24,844 nucleotides of DNA from a virus. Below, piece after piece: positions 8,147 through 15,199 of this stretch (position 1 is the first letter of the stretch; each line of letters opens with the position of its first letter). A program made the translations under genes and the position numbers. A model generated the notes under the pieces. That model searched no databases, was not told where the DNA came from, and was given only the letters and a program-made list of their open reading frames with translations. The DNA lies in IMG/VR virus record IMGVR_UViG_3300012351_000027, positions 1 through 24,844 of that record, one strand, 5' to 3'.

Positions 8147-8346
8147 TGGTTAAGTCATCTATCACAAATCAAAAACTTGTAGAAGATGCCCCAACCAATT
8201 CTATGGGAGCGTCCTCCTCTGGTACAGGAACTAGTGGAATTAATACATTTGATCCTTTATTGAAAACGAGCAAAAAGAAACCCCGTGTTTTAAAAAGGTT
8301 CAAGGACTTTAAATCAAATGATAAACGACTTCGAAGCACCAACTAA
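8143..8346 (+). CDS. Small hypothetical protein, low complexity with a basic C-terminus
   Basis: 67 aa. TAAGGA lies five bases before ATG 8143; ATG 8146 is an alternative. The N-terminal half is Ser/Thr/Gly-rich (APTNSMGASSSGTGTSG), and the C-terminal half is strongly basic (KKKPRVLKRFKDFK). The PTNSMG word recurs in small phage virion-region proteins (recollection). It overlaps both neighbours. Function unknown. Confidence 0.6.
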   Translation: MMVKSSITNQKLVEDAPTNSMGASSSGTGTSGINTFDPLLKTSKKKPRVLKRFKDFKSNDKRLRSTN

Positions 8347-8725
8347 AGAATTATTAGCAAGGGTTGATGAGCGTACTAAAGCAATTCAAACAGACATTGC
8401 TAAGTTTAGAGATGATTTAAAAAATTCTTTTTATTCTTTGTCAGATAAAATTCGTGATACAGAAACCCGTGCTGTTGCTAAGTATGATGATAATAAAAAA
8501 GATATTGAAGAAATTAAGCGAATGCTTGACAAAGATTATACAAAGAAAAATGAATTTGATCCTATTAAGAAAATTGTTTATGGATTTGTGGGATTTCTTT
8601 TATTATCAATTGGTGGTATGTTCATAGCAGTTATAGCTAGGCCACAACAATTTCCAACTGAAAAAGCACTTAGTGCAACTGCACCACCTAATGTACCTCC
8701 TTCAATGCTAGAAGGCAAGAAATAA
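8318..8725 (+). CDS. Coiled-coil protein with one C-terminal membrane segment (XhlA/holin-accessory-like)
   Basis: 135 aa. Residues ~8-80 are charged and helical with heptad character. A hydrophobic segment follows at ~86-110 (IVYGFVGFLLLSIGGMFIAVIA), then a Pro-rich tail. This coiled coil plus TM layout resembles XhlA-type membrane proteins linked to phage lysis, but there is no signature motif. The start overlaps the preceding gene by 29 bases in another frame, and the stop overlaps the next start (TAATG). It is the first of three envelope-directed genes. Confidence 0.65.
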   Translation: MINDFEAPTKELLARVDERTKAIQTDIAKFRDDLKNSFYSLSDKIRDTETRAVAKYDDNKKDIEEIKRMLDKDYTKKNEFDPIKKIVYGFVGFLLLSIGGMFIAVIARPQQFPTEKALSATAPPNVPPSMLEGKK

Positions 8726-9504
8726 TGCAATGGTTTTTTAAAAAAATAATACCTATTGTACTTCTAACACCATTTTATTTGATTTTAGGTGTTTTTATTT
8801 ACTTTGCTATTTTATCAGAATTTCCTCCTGTAGAAGCTAAAGTTATTGATTGGCAACCTAAAACACTTGCAGCAGGTGATGAAATTAAAGTAACATACGA
8901 TGTTAAGCATTATCGAGATTGTGCATATCATACAATTAGAAAAATGATAAAAATAGAACCAAATAATGTTAAGGGAAATATAATAACCATTGGGTATGTA
9001 GAAAGATATATTAAAGCTGGGGAACAAGAGGGGCCTCAGGAAGTAGTATTTTCTATTCCTTTAATTATTAATGATGGCGTTTATGATCTCTACGCTGAAA
9101 TTCAGCCAGTATGTAATTTTTATGATTATATCATAAACAAAACTTTACCCATCATACCACTCAGAGTTACTATTAACAATATGCCTGCTGAAGTTGTGAG
9201 TATGACGATCTCTAAAGATAAATTAAAAGTTGGTGAAGATCTTAATATTGAAAATACTGTGAATAAAAAGCGAGCATGTAACGCTACCATTGACACTTTC
9301 GTTACTTTGCGCGATAATACGATAGTGACTAAATTCTCACGACCTGGTGCCGTTGGTTCTTTGGGCATTCATACAACCAAAGAAATATTGGATCCAGGTG
9401 TCCCCCCAGGAGAATATCTTCTAAAGAGAACCCTCTCTTATGATTGTCCTTTAAGGGCTTATCAAATATCATATGAAGATATAAAATTCGAGGTACTTCA
9501 CTAA
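8725..9504 (+). CDS. Membrane-anchored protein with two tandem Ig-like extracytoplasmic domains
   Basis: 259 aa. An N-terminal TM anchor (~8-30, basic KK on the cytoplasmic side) is followed by two similar ~110-residue beta domains. Domain 1 (~35-150) has C66 and C130; domain 2 (~155-258) has C185 and C241. Each domain begins with a V.....PK.L..GD/E pattern and ends with a Cys-containing strand after a G-V/E-Y-x-L turn, suggesting one disulfide per domain. No enzyme motif. A single N-terminal TM plus a large periplasmic domain recalls the topology of T4 holin T, but no sequence kinship was seen. It is coupled to 8318-8725 by TAATG. Confidence 0.7.
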   Translation: MQWFFKKIIPIVLLTPFYLILGVFIYFAILSEFPPVEAKVIDWQPKTLAAGDEIKVTYDVKHYRDCAYHTIRKMIKIEPNNVKGNIITIGYVERYIKAGEQEGPQEVVFSIPLIINDGVYDLYAEIQPVCNFYDYIINKTLPIIPLRVTINNMPAEVVSMTISKDKLKVGEDLNIENTVNKKRACNATIDTFVTLRDNTIVTKFSRPGAVGSLGIHTTKEILDPGVPPGEYLLKRTLSYDCPLRAYQISYEDIKFEVLH

Positions 9505-9505
9505 A

Positions 9506-9760
9506 ATGTTTCATTATTATATTGTAGTCCTGATCTTTGGTCGGGTAGCGGCTGTTACTGGCCCCATAGACGACCATACAACTTGTAAGGTTCAAGCAGA
9601 AACTAGATATGAACAAATTGTAACAACAGCTAAGGCTAAAGGTGTCAGTTCTATTATTGTTGAAGGAAAAACAGCTACACAAAAAGATCTTAGTGTAATT
9701 TGTAAAGGTGGTACCAATTCTCCTAAAATAACTATTGATATTACAAATATTTCCCAATGA
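9506..9760 (+). CDS. Small putative exported protein
   Basis: 84 aa. A hydrophobic N-terminus (~4-17, YYIVVLIFGRVAAVTG) could be a signal or anchor sequence, followed by a mixed alpha/beta domain with two Cys (~C27 and ~C66). GAGG lies about 12 bases upstream. It follows the Ig-like protein by one base and ends this transcript. A periplasmic partner of that protein is a reasonable inference. No family is recognised. Confidence 0.55.
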   Translation: MFHYYIVVLIFGRVAAVTGPIDDHTTCKVQAETRYEQIVTTAKAKGVSSIIVEGKTATQKDLSVICKGGTNSPKITIDITNISQ

Positions 9761-9767
9761 TCACGAA

Positions 9768-9786
9768 TTGTTACAGTCTGTAACAA
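9768..9786. repeat. Perfect inverted repeat TTGTTACA-GTC-TGTAACAA
   Basis: An eight-base perfect dyad with a three-base centre, eight bases after a stop codon and 36 bases upstream of the -35 box at 9823. No T-run follows, so it is a poor terminator. It could be an operator or an mRNA 3' end hairpin. GTTAC words recur downstream at 9930, 9948 (as GGTAAC) and 9965. Confidence 0.5.
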
Positions 9787-9822
9787 AACCTATATATTAA
9801 ACATCAAACCATGTAATTTATC

Positions 9823-9852
9823 TTGACAGCTGGTGGAAAATAATTGTATAAT
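9823..9852 (+). promoter_or_regulatory. Sigma70-type promoter (TTGACA-N18-TATAAT)
   Basis: Both hexamers match consensus exactly with an 18-base spacer. It faces the primase gene and would start an RNA near 9858-9862, giving a ~150-base leader. It is probably an early promoter used by host RNA polymerase. Confidence 0.85.
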
Positions 9853-9861
9853 AGCGGTACG

Positions 9862-9956
9862 CTGGCGGGCGTTAGCCGCCACGCGCTAGCTTCGAAGAAA
9901 CGTAGTTTCGAAGAACCAGCGCGTTGTTTGTTACCCTTGGGAACATAGGTAACAAA
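9862..9956 (+). ncRNA. Candidate structured leader or small RNA, three stacked hairpins
   Basis: Three local hairpins follow the promoter. (1) GGCGG ... CCGCC at about 9864-9880. (2) A long one at about 9882-9924: CGCGCT pairs with AGCGCG, and inside it CTTCGAA pairs with TTCGAAG. (3) TTTGTTACC (9927-9935) pairs perfectly with GGTAACAAA (9948-9956). The segment is markedly GC-richer than its neighbours and has no convincing ORF. No clear T-run terminator follows, so it may be the 5' leader of the primase mRNA rather than a free RNA. It is not a tRNA: no acceptor or T-arm pattern fits. The rest of the 251-base gap to 10011 shows nothing else. Confidence 0.5.
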
Positions 9957-10011
9957 AGAAACAAGTTACAAAGGTTTCAAGCCTACACCAATGAATAATT
10001 GAGTTTAAATT

Positions 10012-11046
10012 TTGCAATATCTAGATCACAAATACATTGGATTATTATCGTCAAGATTACGCAATTTTAAACGTAAAGGTCCAACTAATTACAATTTCTC
10101 CTGTCCTTTTTGTGGTGACAGCCAAACCGACACCCGCAAAGCCCGCGGGTTTCTTTATGACAAGAAAGGATCTTCTTACTTCTTCTGTCATAATGTCTGC
10201 GGAGGTATGAAGTTTGATACCTTCATTAAGAAACTTGATGCACTTCTGTATCAAGAATGGCGTATGGAAACACTCCAAGCCCAAAGTAAAGCTCCTCAAC
10301 TTGAAAAAGAGATAGATTATGGTACCAACGCCGCCAAAAGATTTGCAATATCAGATGCAATGGCCCTTTATAGTAGACTACCCACCATATTTTCACTTCC
10401 GGGAGAGCATGAAGCACTCAGGTTATTACAAAAGCGAAGAATTCCAGAAGTTATGCAAAAGACTTTCCGATATAGCTCGGGATTCAAAACCTTCGTCAAT
10501 TCCATTTTACCAGGAAAATTCAAAGACGAGAGAACAAATAACGAAGGACGGATCATTATCCCTTTCATTAATGCTAACGGAACTCTCCACGCCTTCCAAG
10601 GACGTTCGGTTAGTCCAGTCGAAAAACAGAAACGTTACATCTCCATCGTCATCGATGAATCCACACCTTGTCTTTGGGGATTGGACAAAGTTGACTTTGG
10701 AAGAAGAGTCTACGTTCACGAAGGAGTAATGGATGCTCTTTTTATTGACAATAGTCTTGCTATTGCAGGTGGCAATTTTGCTTCATTGCAAGGTCTTAAT
10801 GTCAAAGACCTAGTTATGGTTTATGACAACGAAGCTCGTTCGAAAGATACGAAAGCTAAGATGATAGAAGCAGTAGATCAGGGCTTTGGTGTATGTGTAT
10901 GGCCTTCAGGTATTAGTTCCAAAGATATCAATGACATGATTGTTAAAGAAGGATTGACATCCGACTACATTCATTATATAATCGACAATAATATACATCA
11001 TGGTCTTAGGGCTAAAGCTGCTATTACTGATTGGAGTAAGAAATGA
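10012..11046 (+). CDS. 61: DNA primase, T4 gp61 type
   Basis: 344 aa, the usual size of T4 gp61. It makes RNA primers for lagging-strand synthesis with the gp41-type helicase encoded at the left edge. Seen: the opening LLSSRLRNFKRKG and the zinc-binding CPFCGDS (C31, C34) with FFCHNVCGG (C59, C63). The TOPRIM core follows, with YVHEGVMDALF and VMVYDNEARS. An in-frame TAA at 10006 leaves TTG 10012 as the only sensible start, and no good Shine-Dalgarno precedes it. Rare start, weak ribosome site and a structured leader suggest low or regulated translation. It is followed by an overlapping microprotein. Confidence 0.93.
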   Translation: MQYLDHKYIGLLSSRLRNFKRKGPTNYNFSCPFCGDSQTDTRKARGFLYDKKGSSYFFCHNVCGGMKFDTFIKKLDALLYQEWRMETLQAQSKAPQLEKEIDYGTNAAKRFAISDAMALYSRLPTIFSLPGEHEALRLLQKRRIPEVMQKTFRYSSGFKTFVNSILPGKFKDERTNNEGRIIIPFINANGTLHAFQGRSVSPVEKQKRYISIVIDESTPCLWGLDKVDFGRRVYVHEGVMDALFIDNSLAIAGGNFASLQGLNVKDLVMVYDNEARSKDTKAKMIEAVDQGFGVCVWPSGISSKDINDMIVKEGLTSDYIHYIIDNNIHHGLRAKAAITDWSKK

Positions 11047-11216
11047 TTTTTAAATGGTTACAAAGCATTTTTAAGAAGAAGTCAATTGTTCCTACTGATG
11101 GAATGGTCGCTTATAATTTAGGTTTTTTATTAAGAGATAATCCTTTTCCAAAAAATAGCGCTTATCATTCTATTTGGCGTGATGATTGGCTCTTTGCCAC
11201 CGGGAGATTTAGATGA
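11043..11216 (+). CDS. 57-aa microprotein resembling ribosome modulation factor (RMF)
   Basis: Starts at the ATG overlapping the primase stop (ATGA) and ends overlapping the Pth2-like gene start (ATGA), so it sits in a coupled chain. The basic N-terminus (KWLQSIFKKKS) is followed by GMVAYNLGFLLRDNPFP, then AYHSIWRDDW. The spaced pattern G..AY..G....NP(F/Y)......W..(G/D)W is that of RMF-like proteins, which in bacteria bind and silence 70S ribosomes. The similarity is short and the call is tentative. No Cys or TM. Confidence 0.55.
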   Translation: MIFKWLQSIFKKKSIVPTDGMVAYNLGFLLRDNPFPKNSAYHSIWRDDWLFATGRFR

Positions 11217-11641
11217 CAACAAAGAAGGTAAATAAATACATTGGAGCAGAGTGTCCTGTTCTTGTTATTCTTATGCGAAATGACCTGGATTCTTTGAATC
11301 CAGGTAAAGCATGTGCTCAGGCTAGCCATGCTTCTAATCAGATGGTAAAATGTGTAAGTGAGCTTAAATCTCCTTATTGGACACAAAGCCTTCATCGCTG
11401 GTCTCATGAGGCTTTCGGATTTGGTACTTGTATTGTTCGATCTTCTTATTGGAGTGATATAGAAATGTGCCTAGATGAATGGTCTTTCGAGAATGTTATC
11501 AAAGGAAAAGTACTTGATCCTTCTTACCCTTTAAAGGATGGGTTAGTTCTTCATACATTTCCACTTCATACATGTGCTTGGTTGTTTGGAGATCGTTATA
11601 CTCTTCAAGAGGTACAAAATCATTTTGAGTTGATGGCATGA
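11213..11641 (+). CDS. Peptidyl-tRNA hydrolase, Pth2-like
   Basis: 142 aa; GGGAG precedes the ATG. It contains VLVILMRNDLDSLNPGKACAQ and then ASHASNQM, matching the Pth2 signature R.DL..GK..AQ.SHA. Later come FGTCIVRSSYW and the C-terminal TCAWLFGDR. Pth2 is typical of archaea and eukaryotes and releases peptides from tRNA. The protein is a little longer than the usual ~115-120 aa, mainly from an insertion in the middle (~50-65). Whether all catalytic residues are present was not verified. It lies between an RMF-like and a 45-aa ORF and directly upstream of thyX. Confidence 0.75.
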   Translation: MTTKKVNKYIGAECPVLVILMRNDLDSLNPGKACAQASHASNQMVKCVSELKSPYWTQSLHRWSHEAFGFGTCIVRSSYWSDIEMCLDEWSFENVIKGKVLDPSYPLKDGLVLHTFPLHTCAWLFGDRYTLQEVQNHFELMA

Positions 11642-11775
11642 ACGTATATAAGATAGGTGGTATAGATCAAGCTACATTTGAATCTATATGGATATATGCA
11701 ATATCCAAAGGCGTTGTACTTTCTATTGAGGAAAGTCTTTGGCAAACTTGGCATTTTGAAACATTAGGAATGTAA
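11638..11775 (+). CDS. 45-aa hypothetical protein
   Basis: The ATG overlaps the preceding stop (ATGA), and the TAA overlaps the thyX start (TAATG). It contains IDQATFESIWIYAISKGVVL and a Trp-rich end (LWQTWHFETLGM). Coupling at both ends supports a real gene. No family is recognised. Confidence 0.5.
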   Translation: MNVYKIGGIDQATFESIWIYAISKGVVLSIEESLWQTWHFETLGM

Positions 11776-12641
11776 TGACAATTAGCGCATTAGTAATAGC
11801 AGATTCTATTTCTAAAGGAAATAAGAGGATAACGTCTTTACAATTACGTTATCCTCGTTTCGTTCATGCTGAGTTTATGACCCATCGGGTCTTTAGTCGT
11901 AATGCTTCTTCTTCTAGAGCTATTCCAGTAGATCGTTTGATTGCTGATATCATTAGCGATACTGCTATGCCTATTCATTGGGGCAAGAATCAACCTGGTA
12001 TGCAGGCGGATGAAGAGTGTGATGAAAAATTACTTTATCATTATTATGATTATATGATGGGTAAACAATGTAGTCGTTATATAGCTAGAGAAGAAAAATG
12101 GTTCGAAGCAAGAGATAATGCTATAAAAATAGCAAAAGAATTTACTAATCAGGGTTATCATAAGCAAATTGTCAATAGACTCCTTGAACCATTCTCACAT
12201 ATCAATGTCATAGTAACAGCTACAGAGTGGGATAACTTCTTTGCACTGCGTCGTCATAAAGATGCGCAACCAGAAATTCATCAGCTCGCTGATGAAATGT
12301 GGGCTGTTATGCAACTCTCCACACCTAGAGTTCTTAAAGAAGGTGAATGGCATCTACCGTATGTTACCCACACACCTTCTGGTGGTGAAGCAGCATTTTG
12401 GGGTGAAGATGCTATTAAGCTTTCGGTAGCTCGTTGTGCTCGTGTTTCTTATTTGACACATGATTTTAAAATTCCTGATGTAGAACAAGATCTCAAGCTT
12501 TATGATAGATTAGTAGGAAGCGTTCCTCTTCATGCTTCTCCAGCAGAGCATCAAGCTACACCAGATAGGTTTGAATATTATAAAAAACAACATGCTAACT
12601 TCCAGGGCTGGAGGCAGTATAGAAAGATGATTGAATTATGA
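11775..12641 (+). CDS. thyX: Flavin-dependent thymidylate synthase ThyX
   Basis: 288 aa. It methylates dUMP to dTMP using FAD, NADPH and methylene-tetrahydrofolate. The diagnostic motif RHRxxSxxxxSxR appears as THRVFSRNASSSR (H37, R38, S41, S46, R48), with the first Arg replaced by Thr. Further ThyX-like parts are NRLLEPFSHINVIVTATEW, where the first residues bind dUMP, and LRRHKDAQPEIHQLA. The length exceeds the usual 220-250 aa because of a C-terminal region carrying LHASPAEHQATPD. It is coupled to both neighbours and precedes a kinase-like gene and nrdJ, forming a dNTP-synthesis block. Confidence 0.93.
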   Translation: MTISALVIADSISKGNKRITSLQLRYPRFVHAEFMTHRVFSRNASSSRAIPVDRLIADIISDTAMPIHWGKNQPGMQADEECDEKLLYHYYDYMMGKQCSRYIAREEKWFEARDNAIKIAKEFTNQGYHKQIVNRLLEPFSHINVIVTATEWDNFFALRRHKDAQPEIHQLADEMWAVMQLSTPRVLKEGEWHLPYVTHTPSGGEAAFWGEDAIKLSVARCARVSYLTHDFKIPDVEQDLKLYDRLVGSVPLHASPAEHQATPDRFEYYKKQHANFQGWRQYRKMIEL

Positions 12642-13171
12642 TAGAGACAAAATTAATAAATTTATTTGCAGGCCCTAGTAGCGGTAAAACAACAATCGCA
12701 TGTGGGATCTTTCATTGGATGAAAGATAAAAGACTTAATATTGAATATGCTCCTGAATATGCTAAAGACATTATGTGGGATTCTTCTTATCATCTCCTTG
12801 ATGATCAGATGTCTATTTTTGGTAAACAACACCGTAGAATTTATCGATTGTTAAATAAGGTAGAATATATTATCACTGATAGTCCTCTTTTGTTTTCTCT
12901 TGTTTATGGTCGAGAGGCTATGAAAAAGTATGATGACACATGGAGAGATTCTTTTCATAGATTGGTTTTGGATTTACATTATCAATATGAAAATTATAAT
13001 TATTTTGTAGAACGTGGTGATCGAAAATATATTAGGGAAGGTCGCACTCAAGACGTTGATGCTGCAAAAGAAAAAGACCTTCAGATGCATCAAATGTTGA
13101 ATGAAAACAAGATACATTATAAAACGATTGTATCATATGAGGATGTGCTACACGACCTAAATCTCATTTGA
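12638..13171 (+). CDS. P-loop ATPase/kinase, NadR-like (AAA_28 type)
   Basis: 177 aa, overlapping the thyX stop (ATGA). Walker A is GPSSGKTT (residues 12-19), and a Walker B-like strand is VEYIITDSP at ~76-84. The segments EYAPEYAKD and LDDQMSIFGKQ fit the NadR/Ttd14-type P-loop family, whose known members phosphorylate ribosylnicotinamide or related substrates. Many phage copies have no proven substrate, so nucleoside or nucleotide kinase activity is equally possible. The position between ThyX and NrdJ favours a nucleotide role, while the NMNAT-like domain at 1926 leaves an NAD role open. Confidence 0.75.
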   Translation: MIETKLINLFAGPSSGKTTIACGIFHWMKDKRLNIEYAPEYAKDIMWDSSYHLLDDQMSIFGKQHRRIYRLLNKVEYIITDSPLLFSLVYGREAMKKYDDTWRDSFHRLVLDLHYQYENYNYFVERGDRKYIREGRTQDVDAAKEKDLQMHQMLNENKIHYKTIVSYEDVLHDLNLI

Positions 13172-13177
13172 TAAATA
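13171..13177 (+). promoter_or_regulatory. Possible late promoter word (ATAAATA) before nrdJ
   Basis: ATAAATA begins on the last base of the kinase stop codon and ends 39 nt before ATG 13217. The flank GATAAATATTC is less like the other copies, and nrdJ is a metabolic gene, so this is a weak candidate. Confidence 0.35.
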
Positions 13178-13216
13178 TTCAACAATAAAAAATCCCAAAT
13201 CAAGGAAAAAGACCTC

Positions 13217-15199
13217 ATGTCTAACAACGCTGCATCTATGTCGCTGCTACAAGAATACGTATACCTATCAAGATATTCAAGATTTTTACACGACAAAGGG
13301 CGAAGGGAGACTTGGGAAGAAACTGTTGCACGTTATTTTGATTTTTTCACTAACCATCTTAAAGAAAATGTGAATTATAAGTTATCAAAAGACCTTCGTG
13401 AAGATTTAGAAGGGGCTGTTCTTAAGATGGACGTCATGCCTTCTATGAGATGTTTGATGACTGCTGGTCCAGCTCTTGAAAGAGAAAATATTGCAGGTTA
13501 TAATTGTTCTTACCTTTCAATCGATCATACAAAAGCCTTTGCAGAGCTTATGTATATTTTGCTTTGTGGAACTGGAGTAGGATTTTCAGTTGAGCGGCAG
13601 TATGTTAATAAGCTCCCCGAAGTATCTGAAGAACTCTATGATTCTGAGACGACTGTGGTTGTCGGCGATTCCAAATTGGGTTGGGCGAAGAGTCTTAACG
13701 AAATCATCTCGATCCTTTACACGGGTAATATTCCCAGGTGGGATATGTCTAAAGTCCGTCCTGCCGGCAGTATTCTTAAAGTGTTCGGGGGTAGAGCTTC
13801 GGGTCCTGACCCCCTTGACAGGCTCTTCAAGTTCTTGGTCCAAATTTTTAAAGAAGCTAAAGGTCGCCGCCTCACGACCTTAGAATGTCATGATATTTGC
13901 TGTATGATTGGTGAAGTCGTTGTTAGTGGTGGTGTGCGTCGCTCTGCCCTTATTTCACTTTCAAATCTTAGTGATGATCGTATGAGAAATGCTAAGACTG
14001 GACAGTGGTGGACAATTTATCCACACCGTTCTATCTCTAATAACAGTGCAGTTTATACTGACAGACGTCCTACAATGGACACATTCATGACTGAATGGAA
14101 ATCACTGTATGATTCTAAGTCAGGTGAACGTGGAATGTTCAGTCGTTGGGCTGCCTCAAATATTATTGATAATAATACAAAAGTAAGGAAAGAAGTTAAT
14201 GCTGAGTACAGGGTTCGTGATTCCGATTCTGCTTTTGGTACTAATCCGTGTTCAGAAATTATCCTCCGTGATAAAGAATTTTGTAACTTAAGTGAAGTAG
14301 TAGTTCGAGAAGATGATACAGAATTAAGTCTTCTTTATAAAGCTAAATTAGCTGCTATTCTTGGAACTTTTCAATCTACATTAACTAATTTTAAATTCCT
14401 CAGCAAGCGTTGGAGGGATAATACTGAGGATGAGCGTCTACTTGGCGTTTCTATGACAGGTATCATGGATAATGTATTAACTAATTGTTCAGATCCTGAT
14501 GCTACTGCTACAATGATTGAAAAAATTAAACTCAAAGTCATTGAAACAAATTATCAAATGGCTAAAGAGATGAAAATTCCTCAATCAGTAGCAACAACTG
14601 CTGTAAAGCCTTCAGGTACAGTTTCTACATTGGTAGATAGTGCATCAGGTATTCATGCTCGACATTCAGAATATTATCTTCGTTCAGTTCGTTCAGATAA
14701 GAAGGACCCGTTAGCTCAGTTAATGATTGATCAAGGCATTCCTTATGAGGATGATGTTATGCGACCAGCTCATAATTATGTCTTTTATTTTCCTTGCAAG
14801 AGTCCAAAAAGCTCTAAGAAACGCACCGATATCAATGCGATTGAACAGCTAAAGATTTGGAGAATTTATCAGGAGAATTATACTGAACACAAGCCATCAG
14901 TAACAGTGTCAGTGAAGGATGATGAATGGATGGCAGTAGGTGCTTATGTGTATGAACATTTTGACAAGATGTCTGGTATCAGCTTTTTACCGTTTTCAGA
15001 ACATAATTATCAACAAGCACCATTTCAAGAGTTAACTAAAGAACAATATGATATTTGGGTGGCAAAGATGCCAAAGATTGTTGATTGGTCTAAGTTGTCA
15101 ACTTATGAAAAAGAAGACAACACCACCGGCAGTCAAGAATTAGCTTGCTCCGCAGGTGCTGGTGAAGAAGGTGTTGTATCGTTAGGATGTGCTATTTAA
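13217..15199 (+). CDS. nrdJ: Adenosylcobalamin-dependent (class II) ribonucleotide reductase
   Basis: 660 aa, like the monomeric RTPR type but shorter than the ~739 aa Lactobacillus enzyme. It reduces ribonucleotides using a B12-generated thiyl radical. Seen: N-terminal redox Cys C97 (IAGYNCSY), radical Cys C345 in TNPCSEI, and partner C356 in EFCNLSE. The 345/356 spacing equals that known for the Lactobacillus enzyme (408/419). VVVSGGVRRSALISL and AVKPSGTVSTLVDSASGIHARHS are typical barrel segments. The C-terminal redox tail is odd: cysteines C644 and C658 are 13 residues apart instead of the usual CX4C. AGGA precedes the ATG. It converges on the endolysin gene; the stop codons overlap. Confidence 0.95.
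   Translation: MSNNAASMSLLQEYVYLSRYSRFLHDKGRRETWEETVARYFDFFTNHLKENVNYKLSKDLREDLEGAVLKMDVMPSMRCLMTAGPALERENIAGYNCSYLSIDHTKAFAELMYILLCGTGVGFSVERQYVNKLPEVSEELYDSETTVVVGDSKLGWAKSLNEIISILYTGNIPRWDMSKVRPAGSILKVFGGRASGPDPLDRLFKFLVQIFKEAKGRRLTTLECHDICCMIGEVVVSGGVRRSALISLSNLSDDRMRNAKTGQWWTIYPHRSISNNSAVYTDRRPTMDTFMTEWKSLYDSKSGERGMFSRWAASNIIDNNTKVRKEVNAEYRVRDSDSAFGTNPCSEIILRDKEFCNLSEVVVREDDTELSLLYKAKLAAILGTFQSTLTNFKFLSKRWRDNTEDERLLGVSMTGIMDNVLTNCSDPDATATMIEKIKLKVIETNYQMAKEMKIPQSVATTAVKPSGTVSTLVDSASGIHARHSEYYLRSVRSDKKDPLAQLMIDQGIPYEDDVMRPAHNYVFYFPCKSPKSSKKRTDINAIEQLKIWRIYQENYTEHKPSVTVSVKDDEWMAVGAYVYEHFDKMSGISFLPFSEHNYQQAPFQELTKEQYDIWVAKMPKIVDWSKLSTYEKEDNTTGSQELACSAGAGEEGVVSLGCAI

Noticed and set aside
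9861-9960. A tRNA gene in the GC-rich segment
   Set aside because: The stems do not form a cloverleaf, and no T-arm or anticodon loop consensus was found on either strand.
11232-11238. ATAAATA inside the Pth2-like gene
   Set aside because: It lies within codons near the 5' end of the gene (VNKYIG) with no start codon at a matching distance downstream; likely chance.
13586-13883. Long open frames on both strands inside nrdJ
   Set aside because: nrdJ is clearly coding here with conserved sequence; the other frames lack ribosome sites and arise from local GC-richer codon use. Similar shadows occur in 2905-3276 and 10319-10729.
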